From Mycobacterium sp. GA-2829 (lineage in GTDB: Bacteria; Actinomycetota; Actinomycetes; Mycobacteriales; Mycobacteriaceae): a DNA stretch of 64,000 nt. Below the pieces are notes generated by a model. The model saw only the letters and a program-made list of their open reading frames with translations. It was not told the DNA's origin and searched no databases. The translations under genes and the position numbers were made by a program. The stretch is taken from contig NZ_LQIT01000067.1 of assembly GCF_001499965.1 (NCBI RefSeq), positions 124,001-188,000 on the forward strand. The letters are read 5' to 3'. Below, in pieces: positions 8,761 to 22,114 of this stretch; the stretch's first letter is position 1, and the number at the start of each line of letters is the position of its first letter.

Positions 8761-10848
8761 GTGCCCGACGAGACCGACTCGCGCGTTACCGCCATCTACG
8801 TCGCATCGCCGGAAGGCGACACGGGGAAATCGACCATCGCGCTCGGCCTGCTCGACCGCCTGACCGCCACCGCCGCCCGGGTGGGCGTGTTCCGGCCCAT
8901 CACCCGCCAGGGGCCCGCGCGGGACTACATCCTCGAACTCCTGCTCGCCCAGGCCACCGCCGGTCTGCCCTACGAGGACTGCGTCGGCGTCACCTACCAC
9001 GATCTGCATGACGACCCGGACTCCGCGCTCGCCGACATCGTCGACCGGTTCCATCACGTGGCCGACCAGTGCGATGTCGTGCTCGTCGTCGGCAGTGACT
9101 ACACCGACGTGACCAGCCCGAGCGAGCTGTCGATGAACGCCCGCATCGCCGCCAACCTGGGCGCGCCGGTCGTGCTCGCGGTGAAGGCCCGCGGCCGCAC
9201 CCCCGAAGAGGTGGCCCAGGTGGTCGAGGTGTGCCTCGACGAGATCGCCGGCCAGCACGCGCACACCGCCGCGGTGGTGGCCAACCGCTGCGATCCGGAC
9301 CGGCTCGAAGAGGTCCGCGAGGCACTGCAGCGCGACGGCACCCCCCAGGTCTACGTCCTGCCCGAGGAACCGCTGCTGGTCGCCCCGTCGGTCGCCGAAC
9401 TGTGCGAGGCCGTCGACGGCACGCTGGTCAGCGGTGACGAATCGCTGCTCGACCGCGAGGCGATGGCCGTCCTGGTGGCCGGGATGACCGCCGAGCACGT
9501 CCTCGAGCGGCTCAGCGAAGGGGTCACGGTCGTCACCCCGGGCGACCGCTCGGATGTGGTGCTCGCCATGGTGAGCGCACACGCCGCCGAGGGTTTTCCC
9601 TCACTGTCGAGCATCATCCTCAACGGCGGGCTGGAACTGCATCCGTCGATCTCCGCACTGGTCGCCGGGTTGGGGTTGAAGCTGCCGATCGTCGCCACCG
9701 ACTACGGCACGTTCGAGACCGCGAGCCGGGTGGCCTCGGCCAGGGGCCGGGTGACCGCGGCGTCGACCCGCAAGATCGACACCGCACTGTCGCTCATGGA
9801 GAACCACGTCGACACCGCGGATCTGCTCAGCCGGCTGGCGATCCCGATCCCGGACGTCACCACGCCGCAGATGTTCACCTACCAGCTGCTCGACCAAGCG
9901 CGGTCGGACCGCAAACGCATCGTGCTGCCCGAAGGCGACGACGACCGCATCCTGCGGGCGGCGGGCCGGCTACTGCAGCGCGGCGTCGCCGACCTCACGA
10001 TCCTGGGAGAGGAGGCGCCGGTGCGGGCCCGCGCCGCCGAACTCGGCGTCGATCTCACCGCCGCCGACGTCCTCGACCCGCGCACGAGCGAGCTGTGCGA
10101 CCGGTTCGCCGAGCAGTACGCCGAACTGCGCAAGCACAAGGGCGTCACCGTCGAGCAGGCCCGCGAGATCATCCACGACGTCTCGTATTTCGGCACCATG
10201 CTGGTGCACAACGACATGGTCGACGGCATGGTCTCCGGGGCGGCGCACACCACCGCCCACACCGTGCGCCCGGCGTTCGAGATCATCAAGACGATGCCCG
10301 ACGTTTCTACGGTGTCGAGCATCTTCCTCATGTGCTTGGCCGACCGGGTCCTCGCCTACGGGGACTGCGCGATCGTGCCCGATCCGACCGCCGACCAGCT
10401 GGCCGACATCGCGATCTCGTCGGCGCGCACCGCATCGCAGTTCGGCATCGATCCGCGGGTGGCCATGCTGTCCTACTCGACGGGGACCTCGGGTACCGGT
10501 GCCGAGGTCGAAAAGGTCCGTGAGGCAACGGAACTGGTTCACAAGCGGGAACCCGATCTGTTGGTGGAGGGACCGATCCAGTACGACGCGGCCGTGGAAC
10601 CGTCGGTCGCCAAGACCAAGATGCCCGATTCGCCCGTCGCGGGCCGCGCCACCGTGCTGATCTTCCCGGACCTCAACACCGGCAACAACACCTACAAGGC
10701 CGTGCAGCGCAGCGCCGGGGCGATCGCGATCGGGCCGGTGCTGCAGGGGCTCAACAAACCGGTCAACGACCTGTCGCGGGGTGCGCTGGTCGAGGACATC
10801 GTCAACACCGTCGCGATCACCGCGATCCAGGCCCAGGAGCAACGATGA
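8761..10848 (+). CDS. pta: Phosphate acetyltransferase
   Basis: 695 residues, close to the 690 of M. tuberculosis Pta. It interconverts acetyl-CoA plus phosphate with acetyl-phosphate plus CoA. The N-terminal P-loop-like region ([10 protein letters not shown], residues 15-24) and DRTGG domain are followed by the catalytic PTA_PTB domain from about residue 370, with the conserved stretches [26 protein letters not shown] and [13 protein letters not shown]. The GTG at 8761 is preferred because it places the start next to [11 protein letters not shown] as in the mycobacterial homologue; the frame is open further upstream. The stop overlaps ackA by ATGA. Confidence 0.97.
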   Translation: MPDETDSRVTAIYVASPEGDTGKSTIALGLLDRLTATAARVGVFRPITRQGPARDYILELLLAQATAGLPYEDCVGVTYHDLHDDPDSALADIVDRFHHVADQCDVVLVVGSDYTDVTSPSELSMNARIAANLGAPVVLAVKARGRTPEEVAQVVEVCLDEIAGQHAHTAAVVANRCDPDRLEEVREALQRDGTPQVYVLPEEPLLVAPSVAELCEAVDGTLVSGDESLLDREAMAVLVAGMTAEHVLERLSEGVTVVTPGDRSDVVLAMVSAHAAEGFPSLSSIILNGGLELHPSISALVAGLGLKLPIVATDYGTFETASRVASARGRVTAASTRKIDTALSLMENHVDTADLLSRLAIPIPDVTTPQMFTYQLLDQARSDRKRIVLPEGDDDRILRAAGRLLQRGVADLTILGEEAPVRARAAELGVDLTAADVLDPRTSELCDRFAEQYAELRKHKGVTVEQAREIIHDVSYFGTMLVHNDMVDGMVSGAAHTTAHTVRPAFEIIKTMPDVSTVSSIFLMCLADRVLAYGDCAIVPDPTADQLADIAISSARTASQFGIDPRVAMLSYSTGTSGTGAEVEKVREATELVHKREPDLLVEGPIQYDAAVEPSVAKTKMPDSPVAGRATVLIFPDLNTGNNTYKAVQRSAGAIAIGPVLQGLNKPVNDLSRGALVEDIVNTVAITAIQAQEQR

Positions 10849-12032
10849 GCCGCACCGTCCTGGTTCTGAACTCGGGCTCGTCGTCGCTGAAATTTCAACT
10901 CATCGACCCGGATTCGGGCCTGTCCCTGGCCGACGGGATCGTCGAGCGCATCGGGGAGGACTCCTCGTCGGCGACCCTGGTCTGCGGGGAACACGAAGTG
11001 ACCCACGGCGATCCGATCGCCGACCACGAAACCGCGCTGCGCACCGCGTATCACATGTTCGACGAGGCCGGCGCCGAGCTGAGCAGTGTCGGACTCGTCG
11101 CGGTCGGGCACCGGGTGGTGCACGGCGGGCCGGACTTCTACCGGCCCACGGTCATCGACGACGCCCTGGTCGACAAGTTGGAGGCGCTGGCCGCACTCGC
11201 ACCGCTGCACAATCCGCCTGCCGTACTGGGGATCCGCGAAGCCCGCACGGCGTTCGCGGATCTGCCGCACGTCGCGGTCTTCGACACCGCGTTCTTCCAT
11301 GACTTGCCCGCTGCCGCAGCGACATACGCGATCGATCGTGACGTCGCCGAGAAGTGGCACATCCGCCGGTACGGCTTCCACGGCACCTCGCACCAGTACG
11401 TCAGCGAGCAGGCCGCGCTGTTCCTCGACGCCCCGCTGGCCTCGCTGAGCCAGATCGTGCTGCACCTGGGCAACGGCGCGTCGGCGTCGGCGATCGTGGG
11501 TGGCCGGCCGATCGAAACCTCGATGGGGTTGACCCCGATGGAGGGTCTGGTCATGGGCACCCGCTCCGGCGACCTCGATCCGGGTATACCGCTCTACCTC
11601 TGGCGCACAGCCGAAATGAGCGTCGAGGACATCGAGACGATGCTCAACAAGCGGGCCGGGGTGCGCGGGCTCGGCGGGGAGATCGACTTCCGGGTGCTGC
11701 ACGAGCGGATGGACAGCGGCGACGAGGCCGCGCAGCTCGCCTACGACGTCTACATCCACCGGTTGCGCAAGTACATCGGCGCCTACCTCGCGCTGTTGGG
11801 CGGCGCCGACGTCATCACGTTCACCGCGGGCGTCGGGGAGAACGATGCCGAGGTGCGCCGGGATGCGTTGTCGGGTCTGGGCCGGCTGGGGATCGAACTC
11901 GACGAACACCTCAATGCGAGCCCGTCGCGGGCGGCGCGGCGCATCTCGACCGACACGTCGCCGACCACGGTGCTGGTCGTCCCGACCAACGAGGAGCTCG
12001 CGATCGCCCGCGCCTGCGTGGAGGTCGTCTAG
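10845..12032 (+). CDS. ackA: Acetate kinase
   Basis: 395 residues. Transfers phosphate between acetyl-phosphate and ADP, forming the Pta-AckA acetate pathway with the preceding gene. Diagnostic ASKHA motifs are present: NSGSSSLKF at the N-terminus, [19 protein letters not shown] with the catalytic Asp, [10 protein letters not shown], and the [19 protein letters not shown] loop. The ATG lies in an ATGA overlap with the pta stop, so the two are translationally coupled. The 3' end touches the convergent ROK gene with a four-base overlap. Confidence 0.98.
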   Translation: MSRTVLVLNSGSSSLKFQLIDPDSGLSLADGIVERIGEDSSSATLVCGEHEVTHGDPIADHETALRTAYHMFDEAGAELSSVGLVAVGHRVVHGGPDFYRPTVIDDALVDKLEALAALAPLHNPPAVLGIREARTAFADLPHVAVFDTAFFHDLPAAAATYAIDRDVAEKWHIRRYGFHGTSHQYVSEQAALFLDAPLASLSQIVLHLGNGASASAIVGGRPIETSMGLTPMEGLVMGTRSGDLDPGIPLYLWRTAEMSVEDIETMLNKRAGVRGLGGEIDFRVLHERMDSGDEAAQLAYDVYIHRLRKYIGAYLALLGGADVITFTAGVGENDAEVRRDALSGLGRLGIELDEHLNASPSRAARRISTDTSPTTVLVVPTNEELAIARACVEVV

Positions 12033-13114
12033 CGGCAGCCGGCCGGGTCGGCCAGCAGCGGTCCGAACGCCAACTCGGCGGCGCCGATCATCAGCGTCTC
12101 AGAACCCAGGCTGGCCGGTACGATACGCACCAATTCCCGTGCGGCGCCCAGTGATTGGCGGGCGACGGCGGCGCGCAGTGCTTCGGCGGCGTGGTCGGAG
12201 AAGGTGCGCAGGAACCCGCCGAGCACGACCAGCCGCGGGTTGAGCAGGTTGATCGCACCACCCAGCGCGATGCCGAGGTATCGGGCCTGCTGCTCGAGTT
12301 CGGCGAGATCGTCGGTCGGGACGACCTCGGTCTCGAGGCAGCCGACCGCGCCGCAGTGACACGCGCGCGTCCCCCCGACGTACGTGTGGCCGAGTTCTCC
12401 GGCGTAGCCCTCGGCGCCCTCCAGCAGACGGCCGGCGACCACGAATGCACCGCCGATACCGCTGGCGCCGCCGTTGACGTAGACCATGTGATCGGCATCC
12501 GGGTGCCCGCCGAAGATGTGCTCGGCGACCGCGCCGACGTTCGCGTCGTTGGCCGCGTACACCGGTAGTCCCGTCGCCGCCCTGAGCGGTTCGCCGATCT
12601 GTTCGTCGTGCCAATCCAGGTGCGGGGCCAGGCGAACCGTCGACTCGGGCGCGTGCACCACACCGGGCACCGCGACACCGATCGCGCTGAGCGCACTGTC
12701 CGCGGGCAGTCGGCCCCGCAGCGTGTCGACGGCGCGCGCGGTGAGACGCACGGTGTCGGCGACGGTCGGAATCGCCGTCGTCGGCACCCGCTCGACGCCG
12801 AGGACCGCGCCGCCCAACGCCACCGCCGCCACCGTGATCGCATCGACCTCCGGATTCACCGCGACCGCCACCACCCGGTCTCGGGGCCGCACAAGCGTGC
12901 TCGGTCGCCCGACCTGATTGGTGCACTCGGGCTGGGTCTCCTCGACCAGACCGGCGTCGACCAACTCCTCGACCAGGGCCTTCACCGTGGAGCGGGACAG
13001 CCCGGTACGCCGTGTGAGCTCCGCGCGCGTGGCGGTGCGGTTGCGGTGGACGAGCCGCAGCACGGCGGACAGGTTGCGGCGCCGAACGTCATCGGTGGTG
13101 GTGCCAACTCTCAT
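12029..13114 (-). CDS. ROK-family repressor, divergent from xylA
   Basis: 361 residues. An N-terminal winged helix-turn-helix (about 14-60, including [20 protein letters not shown]) is followed by a ROK sugar-kinase-like domain. The ROK zinc motif CHCGAVGC is intact at about 253-260. Such proteins (XylR/NagC type) bind a sugar effector and release operators. It is divergent from xylose isomerase across 84 bases that contain the palindrome at 13151-13167, its likely operator. A second ROK regulator ends the same locus at 17658. The start GAGAGTT (reverse ATG at 13114) is the first Met before the HTH. Confidence 0.9.
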   Translation of the reverse strand: MRVGTTTDDVRRRNLSAVLRLVHRNRTATRAELTRRTGLSRSTVKALVEELVDAGLVEETQPECTNQVGRPSTLVRPRDRVVAVAVNPEVDAITVAAVALGGAVLGVERVPTTAIPTVADTVRLTARAVDTLRGRLPADSALSAIGVAVPGVVHAPESTVRLAPHLDWHDEQIGEPLRAATGLPVYAANDANVGAVAEHIFGGHPDADHMVYVNGGASGIGGAFVVAGRLLEGAEGYAGELGHTYVGGTRACHCGAVGCLETEVVPTDDLAELEQQARYLGIALGGAINLLNPRLVVLGGFLRTFSDHAAEALRAAVARQSLGAARELVRIVPASLGSETLMIGAAELAFGPLLADPAGCR

Positions 13115-13150
13115 CGCACATCCCTTGACAGTGACTCAGCACACATCTTA

Positions 13151-13167
13151 TGTTCGGCAACAGAACA
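13151..13167. promoter_or_regulatory. Candidate ROK operator upstream of xylA
   Basis: The sequence TGTTC-GGCAACA-GAACA is a 17-base inverted repeat with five-base arms, 31 bases before the xylA start. A closely similar element occurs at 14467-14483 before the sugar-binding lipoprotein. Aligned, both read ATGTT then nine unlike bases then AACAAA. The repetition at two promoters of one locus makes a shared repressor site likely. Confidence 0.65.
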
Positions 13168-13198
13168 AATCCATGGCTTCGGGCCAGAAGGAGATGCC

Positions 13199-14422
13199 AT
13201 GTCCGTCCTCGATTCCGCGCTCGCGGACCGCCCCGATCTCATCCCGGAACGGTCCCACAGGTTCTCCTTCGGTCTGTGGACGGTGGGGTGGACGGCGAGT
13301 GATCCGTTCGGCAGTCCGACCCGCTCGCCCCTCGACGTGGTCGAGGCGGTGATGCGGCTCGCCGATCTGGGCGCCTACGGCCTGACCTTCCACGACGACG
13401 ACCTGTTCCCGTTCGGCGCCCCCGACGCCGACCGCAGGCGCCAGATCGATCGGCTCACCGCCGCGCTCGCGGCCACCGGGATGGTGGTGCCGATGGTGAC
13501 CACCAACCTGTTCAGCCATCCGGTGTTCAAAGACGGCGGGTTCACCAGCAACGACCGCGCGGTGCGGCGGTTCGCGCTGCGCAAGACGCTGCGCAATCTC
13601 GACCTGGCCGCCGAACTCGGCGCCGAGACGTTCGTGCTGTGGGGTGGGCGCGAAGGCGGCGAGTACGACAGCGCCAAGGATGTGCGGGCGGCGCTCGAGC
13701 GCTACCGCGAGGCCATGGACCTGTTGTGCGAGTACGTGATCGATCAGCGCTACGCGATGCGATTCGCGATCGAGCCCAAACCCAACGAACCCCGGGGCGA
13801 CATCCTGCTGCCCACTGTCGGGCACGCGCTCGCGTTCATCGACACCCTCGCCCACCCGGACCTCGTCGGCGTCAATCCGGAGACCGGACACGAGCAGATG
13901 GCGGGGCTGAATTTCCTGCACGGCATCGGCCAGGCGCTCTACAGCGGCAAGCTGTTCCACATCGACCTCAACGGTCAGCGCGGCATCAAGTTCGACCAGG
14001 ATCTCGTCTTCGGACACGGCGACCTGGTCAACGCGTTCTCGTTGGTGGACCTGCTCGAGCATGGCGGTGTCGACGGCGGACCCTCCTACACCGGCCCCCG
14101 CCACTTCGACTACAAGCCCAGCCGGACCGAGGACGGCGCGGGCGTGTGGGCGTCGGCGACGGCCAACATGCGGATGTACCTGCTGCTCAAGGAGCGGGCC
14201 GCGGCGTTCCGTGCCGACCCCGAGGTGGCTGAGGCACGCGCCGCCGCGCGCGTCGACGAGTTGCGGCAGCCGACACTGGACCGCGGTGAGACCTACCGCG
14301 ACTTGCTCGCCGACCGTTCGTCCTACGAGGACTTCGACCCCGATTCCTATTTCGACGGAAAGGGTTTCGGTTTCGTGCGGCTCCACCAGCTGGCGATCGA
14401 GCACCTGATCGGCGCCCGGTGA
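13199..14422 (+). CDS. xylA: Xylose isomerase
   Basis: 407 residues, the class I actinobacterial type. Converts D-xylose to D-xylulose (and glucose to fructose) in the cytosol. The TIM-barrel active site is visible: LTFHDDDL with the catalytic His65/Asp68 pair (His54/Asp57 in Streptomyces numbering), [11 protein letters not shown], metal ligand Glu in [11 protein letters not shown], and [14 protein letters not shown] with its Glu and His. The ATG at 13199 follows AGAAGGAG by four to five bases. No xylulokinase lies in the window, so that step must be encoded elsewhere. Divergent from a ROK repressor and followed by a sugar ABC importer. Confidence 0.97.
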   Translation: MSVLDSALADRPDLIPERSHRFSFGLWTVGWTASDPFGSPTRSPLDVVEAVMRLADLGAYGLTFHDDDLFPFGAPDADRRRQIDRLTAALAATGMVVPMVTTNLFSHPVFKDGGFTSNDRAVRRFALRKTLRNLDLAAELGAETFVLWGGREGGEYDSAKDVRAALERYREAMDLLCEYVIDQRYAMRFAIEPKPNEPRGDILLPTVGHALAFIDTLAHPDLVGVNPETGHEQMAGLNFLHGIGQALYSGKLFHIDLNGQRGIKFDQDLVFGHGDLVNAFSLVDLLEHGGVDGGPSYTGPRHFDYKPSRTEDGAGVWASATANMRMYLLLKERAAAFRADPEVAEARAAARVDELRQPTLDRGETYRDLLADRSSYEDFDPDSYFDGKGFGFVRLHQLAIEHLIGAR

Positions 14423-14466
14423 TCTTGGTGCCGACAAACCCTGGACGTGACACACGTCACGCTATA

Positions 14467-14483
14467 TGTTGTCCGAAACAACA
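14467..14483. promoter_or_regulatory. Candidate ROK operator upstream of xylF-like gene
   Basis: TGTTG-TCCGAAA-CAACA, a 17-base inverted repeat with five-base arms, lies 36 bases before the lipoprotein ATG at 14520. It matches the spacing and outer bases of the element upstream of xylA, suggesting xylA and the importer genes are co-regulated from separate promoters. Confidence 0.62.
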
Positions 14484-14519
14484 AACCTACGGTGCCACGT
14501 CGTCCCGAAAGGCGGACTC

Positions 14520-15602
14520 ATGAACAGACTCAACGGCCTGCTGTGCGCAGTCGTCCTCGGTGGGGGCCTCGCCTTGAGCGGGTGCAGCAGCGACAGCGGC
14601 GGGGGCGGCGACGCGTCAGGGGAGGGTCAGGCGGGCAAGATCGGCGTCATCCTCCCCGACACGAAATCCTCGGTGCGCTGGGAGAGCAAGGACCGGCCCG
14701 CGCTGGAGAACGCGTTCAAAGAGGCCGGCGTGGACTACACCATCCAGAACGCCGAGGGGTCGGCGGACACCATGGCGACCATCGCCGACAGCATGATCGC
14801 CGACGGTGTCACGGTGCTCGCGATCGTCAACCTCGACTCCGACAGCGGCGCCTCGATCCAGCAGAAGGCGGCCGCCCAGGGCGTCAAGACCATCGACTAC
14901 GACCGGCTCACCCTCGGCGGGTCGGCCGACGTCTACATCTCGTTCGACAACACCGAGGTCGGCAGGCTGCAGGGTGAGGGGCTCGCCAAGTGTCTCGGCG
15001 GCCGCGAGGCGAATGTGGTGTTCCTCAACGGATCTCCCACCGACAACAACGCCACCCTGTTCTCCACCGGGGCCCATTCGGTGATCGACAAGACACCCGG
15101 CATCCGGGTGGTCGGTGAACAGGCGGTGCCGGACTGGGACAACGACAAGGCCGTCACGATCTTCGAGCAGATGTACACCGCCGCCGACGGCGCCGTGGAC
15201 GGTGTCTACGCCGCCAACGACGGTCTCGCGGGTTCGGTGATCTCGATCCTGCAGAAGAACCAGCGCGCCGGGCAGGTCCCCGTCACCGGTCAGGACGCGA
15301 CCGTCGAAGGGCTGCAGAACATCCTGGCCGGCACGCAGTGCATGAGCGTGTACAAGTCCGCCACCGAGGAGGCAGGCGCCCTCGCCGACGCGGCCATCGC
15401 GCTGGCCACCGGCAAGCCGGTGGAGACCACCGCGACCTCGCGGGACGACACCGGCAACCGGGACGTGCCGTCGGTGCTGCTGCAGCCGCAGTCGATCACC
15501 AAAAACAACGTCAGCGTGGTGTTCGACGACGGCGGACAGTCCAAGAACGAGGTGTGCGCCGGACAGTTCGCCGCCATGTGCACCGAGGCCGGAATCGGCT
15601 GA
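14520..15602 (+). CDS. xylF: Sugar-binding lipoprotein of xylose-type ABC importer
   Basis: 360 residues. The signal peptide ends in lipobox LSGC (Cys near residue 21), so the protein is lipid-anchored outside the membrane. The rest is a periplasmic-binding-protein type I fold: KIGVILPDTKSSVRW at the start, then IDYDRLTLGGSADVYISFDN and TGQDATVEGLQNI, closely resembling XylF. It delivers sugar to the ATPase/permease encoded directly downstream. The ATG is preceded by AAAGGCGG. Predicted to bind xylose because the cluster holds xylA and two ROK regulators; the ligand is not proven. Confidence 0.9.
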   Translation: MNRLNGLLCAVVLGGGLALSGCSSDSGGGGDASGEGQAGKIGVILPDTKSSVRWESKDRPALENAFKEAGVDYTIQNAEGSADTMATIADSMIADGVTVLAIVNLDSDSGASIQQKAAAQGVKTIDYDRLTLGGSADVYISFDNTEVGRLQGEGLAKCLGGREANVVFLNGSPTDNNATLFSTGAHSVIDKTPGIRVVGEQAVPDWDNDKAVTIFEQMYTAADGAVDGVYAANDGLAGSVISILQKNQRAGQVPVTGQDATVEGLQNILAGTQCMSVYKSATEEAGALADAAIALATGKPVETTATSRDDTGNRDVPSVLLQPQSITKNNVSVVFDDGGQSKNEVCAGQFAAMCTEAGIG

Positions 15603-15603
15603 C

Positions 15604-16380
15604 ATGCCCGATCCGATCCTCGAATTACGGGGTGTCAACAAGAGTTTCGGTGTGGTGCACGTCCTGCACGACGTCGACTTCGCGGTGTATCCCGGCGAGG
15701 TCACCGCACTCGTCGGTGACAACGGCGCGGGGAAGTCGACCCTGGTCAAGGCGATCGCAGGCATCCACCCGATCGACACCGGCACGTACGTGTTCGACGG
15801 TGCGCCGGTGACGGTGCACGGGCCCAACGACGTCGCCGCGCTCGGAGTCGAGGTGGTCTACCAGGACCTCGCGCTGTGCGACAACCTCGACATCGTCTCG
15901 AACATGTTCCTGGGCAGGGAGATCCGGCGCCGCGGAACGCTCGACGAGGCCACCATGGAAACCCTCGCCCGGGAGGCACTGGCGTCGCTTTCGGTGCGCA
16001 CGGTCAAATCGGTGCGCCAACCGGTCTCCAGCCTGTCCGGCGGGCAGCGCCAGACCGTCGCGATCGCGAAGTCGGTGCTGTGGAAGTCCAAGGTGGTGCT
16101 CCTCGACGAGCCGACCGCCGCACTCGGCGTCGCGCAGACCCGTCAGGTGCTCGACCTGGTCCGCCGGCTGGCCGATCAGGGTGTCGGCGTCGTCCTCATC
16201 TCCCACAACCTGGCCGACGTGTTCGAAGTCGCCGACCGCGTGTGCGCGCTCTACCTCGGCCGCGTCGCCGCGGAGGTGAAGGCCTCGGAGGTCACCCGCA
16301 GCCAGGTCGTCGAACTGATCACCACCGGCAGGTCGGGCGCGCTGGGGCTGGCGCCCGCTGAAGCCGCCCAGTCGCTGTGA
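15604..16380 (+). CDS. Sugar ABC importer ATPase, single-domain
   Basis: 258 residues. Hydrolyses ATP to drive sugar import. Walker A GDNGAGKST (about 39-47), signature LSGGQ, Walker B VVLLDEP, and the switch His in ISHNLADVF are all intact. Most carbohydrate-uptake-type-2 ATPases (XylG, RbsA) are fused duplicates of about 500 residues. This one has a single nucleotide-binding domain, like FrcA, so it must homodimerise. The ATG starts one base after the lipoprotein stop. Codon use matches its neighbours and nothing suggests truncation of a longer gene. Confidence 0.92.
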   Translation: MPDPILELRGVNKSFGVVHVLHDVDFAVYPGEVTALVGDNGAGKSTLVKAIAGIHPIDTGTYVFDGAPVTVHGPNDVAALGVEVVYQDLALCDNLDIVSNMFLGREIRRRGTLDEATMETLAREALASLSVRTVKSVRQPVSSLSGGQRQTVAIAKSVLWKSKVVLLDEPTAALGVAQTRQVLDLVRRLADQGVGVVLISHNLADVFEVADRVCALYLGRVAAEVKASEVTRSQVVELITTGRSGALGLAPAEAAQSL

Positions 16381-16391
16381 AGGACCACCAC

Positions 16392-17657
16392 ATGACCACG
16401 CTCAACCGGCAGCTCGCCGATGCGGACTTCGCCGCCGACCTGCGCTCCGAGGAGACGTTCCCCGACGCGGTGCGCGCCTACCTGGCGCGGGTGCGCGGCG
16501 GCGACATGGGTTCGCTGCCGGCGGTCCTCGGCCTCATCGTGCTGTTCGTGGTGTTCGCCGTCGCCAACGAACGGTTCCTGTCGGCGCTGAACCTCGCCAA
16601 CCTGGTGACCCAGGCGGGTTCGATCTGCGTGCTCGCGATGGGTCTGGTCTTCGTCCTGCTGCTCGGCGACATCGACCTGTCCGCCGGTGTCGCGGGCGGG
16701 GTCTCGGCCTGTGCGATGGCGCTGACCGTCGTGCAGTTGAGCTGGCCGTGGTGGGCCGCGATCCTGGCCGGCGTGGTGTGCGGCGCACTGATCGGACTGG
16801 CGATCGGCGTCCTGCGGGCCCGGCTCGGCATCCCGTCGTTCGTCGTCACGCTCGCGTTCTTCCTCGGGCTGCAGGGCGTGACGCTGAAGCTGATCGGCGA
16901 GGGCGGATCCGTCCGTGTCGACGATCCCGTGATCCGCGGCATCACCATCCACAACCTGTCGGTGAGTGCGAGCTGGATCTTCGCGGCGGTCGTGGTCGTC
17001 GGCTTCGGCGCGCTCGAGGCCTACCGGCACCGCGCCAAGGTCTCCGCCGGGCTGCATCACGCGCCGTCCGGGGTGGTGATCGCGCGCATCGCCGCCGTCG
17101 CGGTGGTCACGCTCGGGGTCACCTACGTGCTGTGCCTCAACCGCAGCGTCAACGCCAACGTCGAGATCCGCGGTGTGCCCTATGTGTTGCCGATCGTCGG
17201 GGTCCTGCTCATCGTGCTGACCGTGGTGCTGGGCCGCACCTCCTACGGCAGGCATGTCTACGCCGTCGGCGGTAACCCGGAGGCGGCGCGCCGTGCGGGT
17301 ATCGACGTGAACAGGATCCGGATGTCGGTGTTCGTGGTCGGCTCCTCGCTCGCCGCGCTGAGCGGCATCATCGCCGCTTCGTACGCCGGCAAGGTGTCGG
17401 CGTCGTCGGGTGCGGGCAACACGCTGCTCTACGCGGTCGGCGCCGCGGTCATCGGCGGTACCAGTCTGTTCGGCGGGAAGGGGCGGGCCATCGACGCGGT
17501 GATCGGCGGTGTCGTGATCGCCACCATCGCCAACGGGCTCGGGCTGCTCAACCAGTCGTCCTACATCAACTTCCTGGTGACCGGCGGGGTGCTGCTGCTG
17601 GCGGCCAGCGTCGACGCGATCTCGCGGCGGCGCCGATCGGCGACAGGCCTGTCCTGA
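16392..17657 (+). CDS. xylH: Sugar ABC importer permease (XylH-like)
   Basis: About 421 residues with some ten membrane helices, a BPD_transp_2 permease of the RbsC/XylH type. The motif GDIDLSAG in the first third, VYAVGGNPEAARRAGI before the coupling region, and GGTSLFGGKGRA near the C-terminus are hallmarks. It forms the membrane channel for the sugar delivered by the lipoprotein. The ATG at 16392 is chosen because AAGGA lies about ten bases upstream; GTG 16377, overlapping the ATPase stop as GTGA, is an alternative five codons longer. Confidence 0.93.
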   Translation: MTTLNRQLADADFAADLRSEETFPDAVRAYLARVRGGDMGSLPAVLGLIVLFVVFAVANERFLSALNLANLVTQAGSICVLAMGLVFVLLLGDIDLSAGVAGGVSACAMALTVVQLSWPWWAAILAGVVCGALIGLAIGVLRARLGIPSFVVTLAFFLGLQGVTLKLIGEGGSVRVDDPVIRGITIHNLSVSASWIFAAVVVVGFGALEAYRHRAKVSAGLHHAPSGVVIARIAAVAVVTLGVTYVLCLNRSVNANVEIRGVPYVLPIVGVLLIVLTVVLGRTSYGRHVYAVGGNPEAARRAGIDVNRIRMSVFVVGSSLAALSGIIAASYAGKVSASSGAGNTLLYAVGAAVIGGTSLFGGKGRAIDAVIGGVVIATIANGLGLLNQSSYINFLVTGGVLLLAASVDAISRRRRSATGLS

Positions 17658-18851
17658 GTGCGCAATCAGGAGTACGTGCGACGGCACAACCTCACCACGC
17701 TGCTGCGCCATCTGCACCTGGCCGGACGCCTCTCCCGTGCGTCGTTGACGACGTCGATGGGCGTGAACCGCAGTACGGTCGCCGATCTGGTGCGCCAGGT
17801 CGAACTGCTCGGCTTGGCGGAGCAGCGGGTGCCCGACACCCGCGACGGGGGTGGTGCGGGGCGGCCTTCGGTGGAGGTCATCGCCACCGAACGGGCCTGT
17901 GTGCTCGCGGTGGACGTGCGGGTCTCCGGGTTGGAGGTCGCACGCGTCGGACTCGGCGGTGTCGTGCTCGCCGCGGCGGCCGCACCCGCCCCATCCAGCC
18001 ATGACCCGCACGACACGGTCGCCACGATCGTCGGGCTGACGCGTCGGGTGGTGCGCGACGCACCCGACGACTCGATCCTCGTCGGCATCGGGGTCAGCGT
18101 CCCCGGAATCGTCGCGCGGGACTGCGGAATCGTCCGGCTCGCACCGAATCTGGACTGGCATGACGTACCGCTGGGCCGACTGCTCGGCGATGCGCTCGGC
18201 GCCGACACCCCTCCCGTGCTCGGCAACGAGGCCGACCACGGGGCGCTGGCCGAACACCTGCGCGGGGTGGGCCGCGGCATCGACGACATCGTCTATCTGT
18301 CGGGTGAAGTGGGCGTGGGTGCAGGCGTGATCACCGGCGGGCGGCCGGTCACCGGGATGTCCGGATTCGCCGGCGAGGTCGGTCACCTGCCGTTCGGTGA
18401 CGGCAGGCGTCCCTGCCACTGCGGCGCCGTGGGATGCTGGGAGACCGAGATCGGTGCGGCGGCCATGGCCGATGCGGTCGGCTGCCCGCAGGAGCGGCTC
18501 GCCGACCTCGGCGCGTATCTGGACGGATTGCCGTCGGCACCAACGGAATTGGCGGCCGTCGGCCGACGGCTCGGGCGGGGACTGGCCGGACTGGTCAACC
18601 TGCTCAACCCCCAGCTCATCGTCCTGGGCGGCTACCTGCGGCCGCTGTACCGCTGGGTGGAAGGCGACGTTCAGGCCGAGATGGGTGCGCGGGCACTGCG
18701 CATCCCCGGGATCGTGCCGCCGATCGTGATGCCGGGGCTGGGGGACCGGTCGGTGCTCATCGGCGCGGCCGAGGTGGCGTTCCGCGCACTGCTCGACGAT
18801 CCGGTCGGCTGCCTCGATGCCGCCACGCCCACCGCGCGGGTCTGCTGCTGA
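17658..18851 (+). CDS. xylR: Second ROK-family regulator of the xylose locus
   Basis: 397 residues. N-terminal HTH (about 18-60, with SRASLTTSMGVNRSTVADL) and a ROK domain with the complete zinc motif CHCGAVGC near residues 253-260. The GTG start follows the permease stop directly with no gap, so it is co-transcribed with the importer and may autoregulate with it. The protein is distantly related to the ROK gene at 12029 (both carry LDWHD in the sugar-binding half), so the pair may be an old duplication with divided roles. Ends three bases before the convergent pknG stop. Confidence 0.88.
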   Translation: MRNQEYVRRHNLTTLLRHLHLAGRLSRASLTTSMGVNRSTVADLVRQVELLGLAEQRVPDTRDGGGAGRPSVEVIATERACVLAVDVRVSGLEVARVGLGGVVLAAAAAPAPSSHDPHDTVATIVGLTRRVVRDAPDDSILVGIGVSVPGIVARDCGIVRLAPNLDWHDVPLGRLLGDALGADTPPVLGNEADHGALAEHLRGVGRGIDDIVYLSGEVGVGAGVITGGRPVTGMSGFAGEVGHLPFGDGRRPCHCGAVGCWETEIGAAAMADAVGCPQERLADLGAYLDGLPSAPTELAAVGRRLGRGLAGLVNLLNPQLIVLGGYLRPLYRWVEGDVQAEMGARALRIPGIVPPIVMPGLGDRSVLIGAAEVAFRALLDDPVGCLDAATPTARVCC

Positions 18852-18854
18852 GCG

Positions 18855-22113
<3,259 letters not shown>

Positions 22114-22114
<1 letters not shown>

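Noticed and set aside
16251-18419. 722-codon open frame on the minus strand
   Set aside because: Antisense to the sugar permease and ROK genes, which have full family motifs; its composition (Asp/Arg/His/Gln repeats) is not protein-like.
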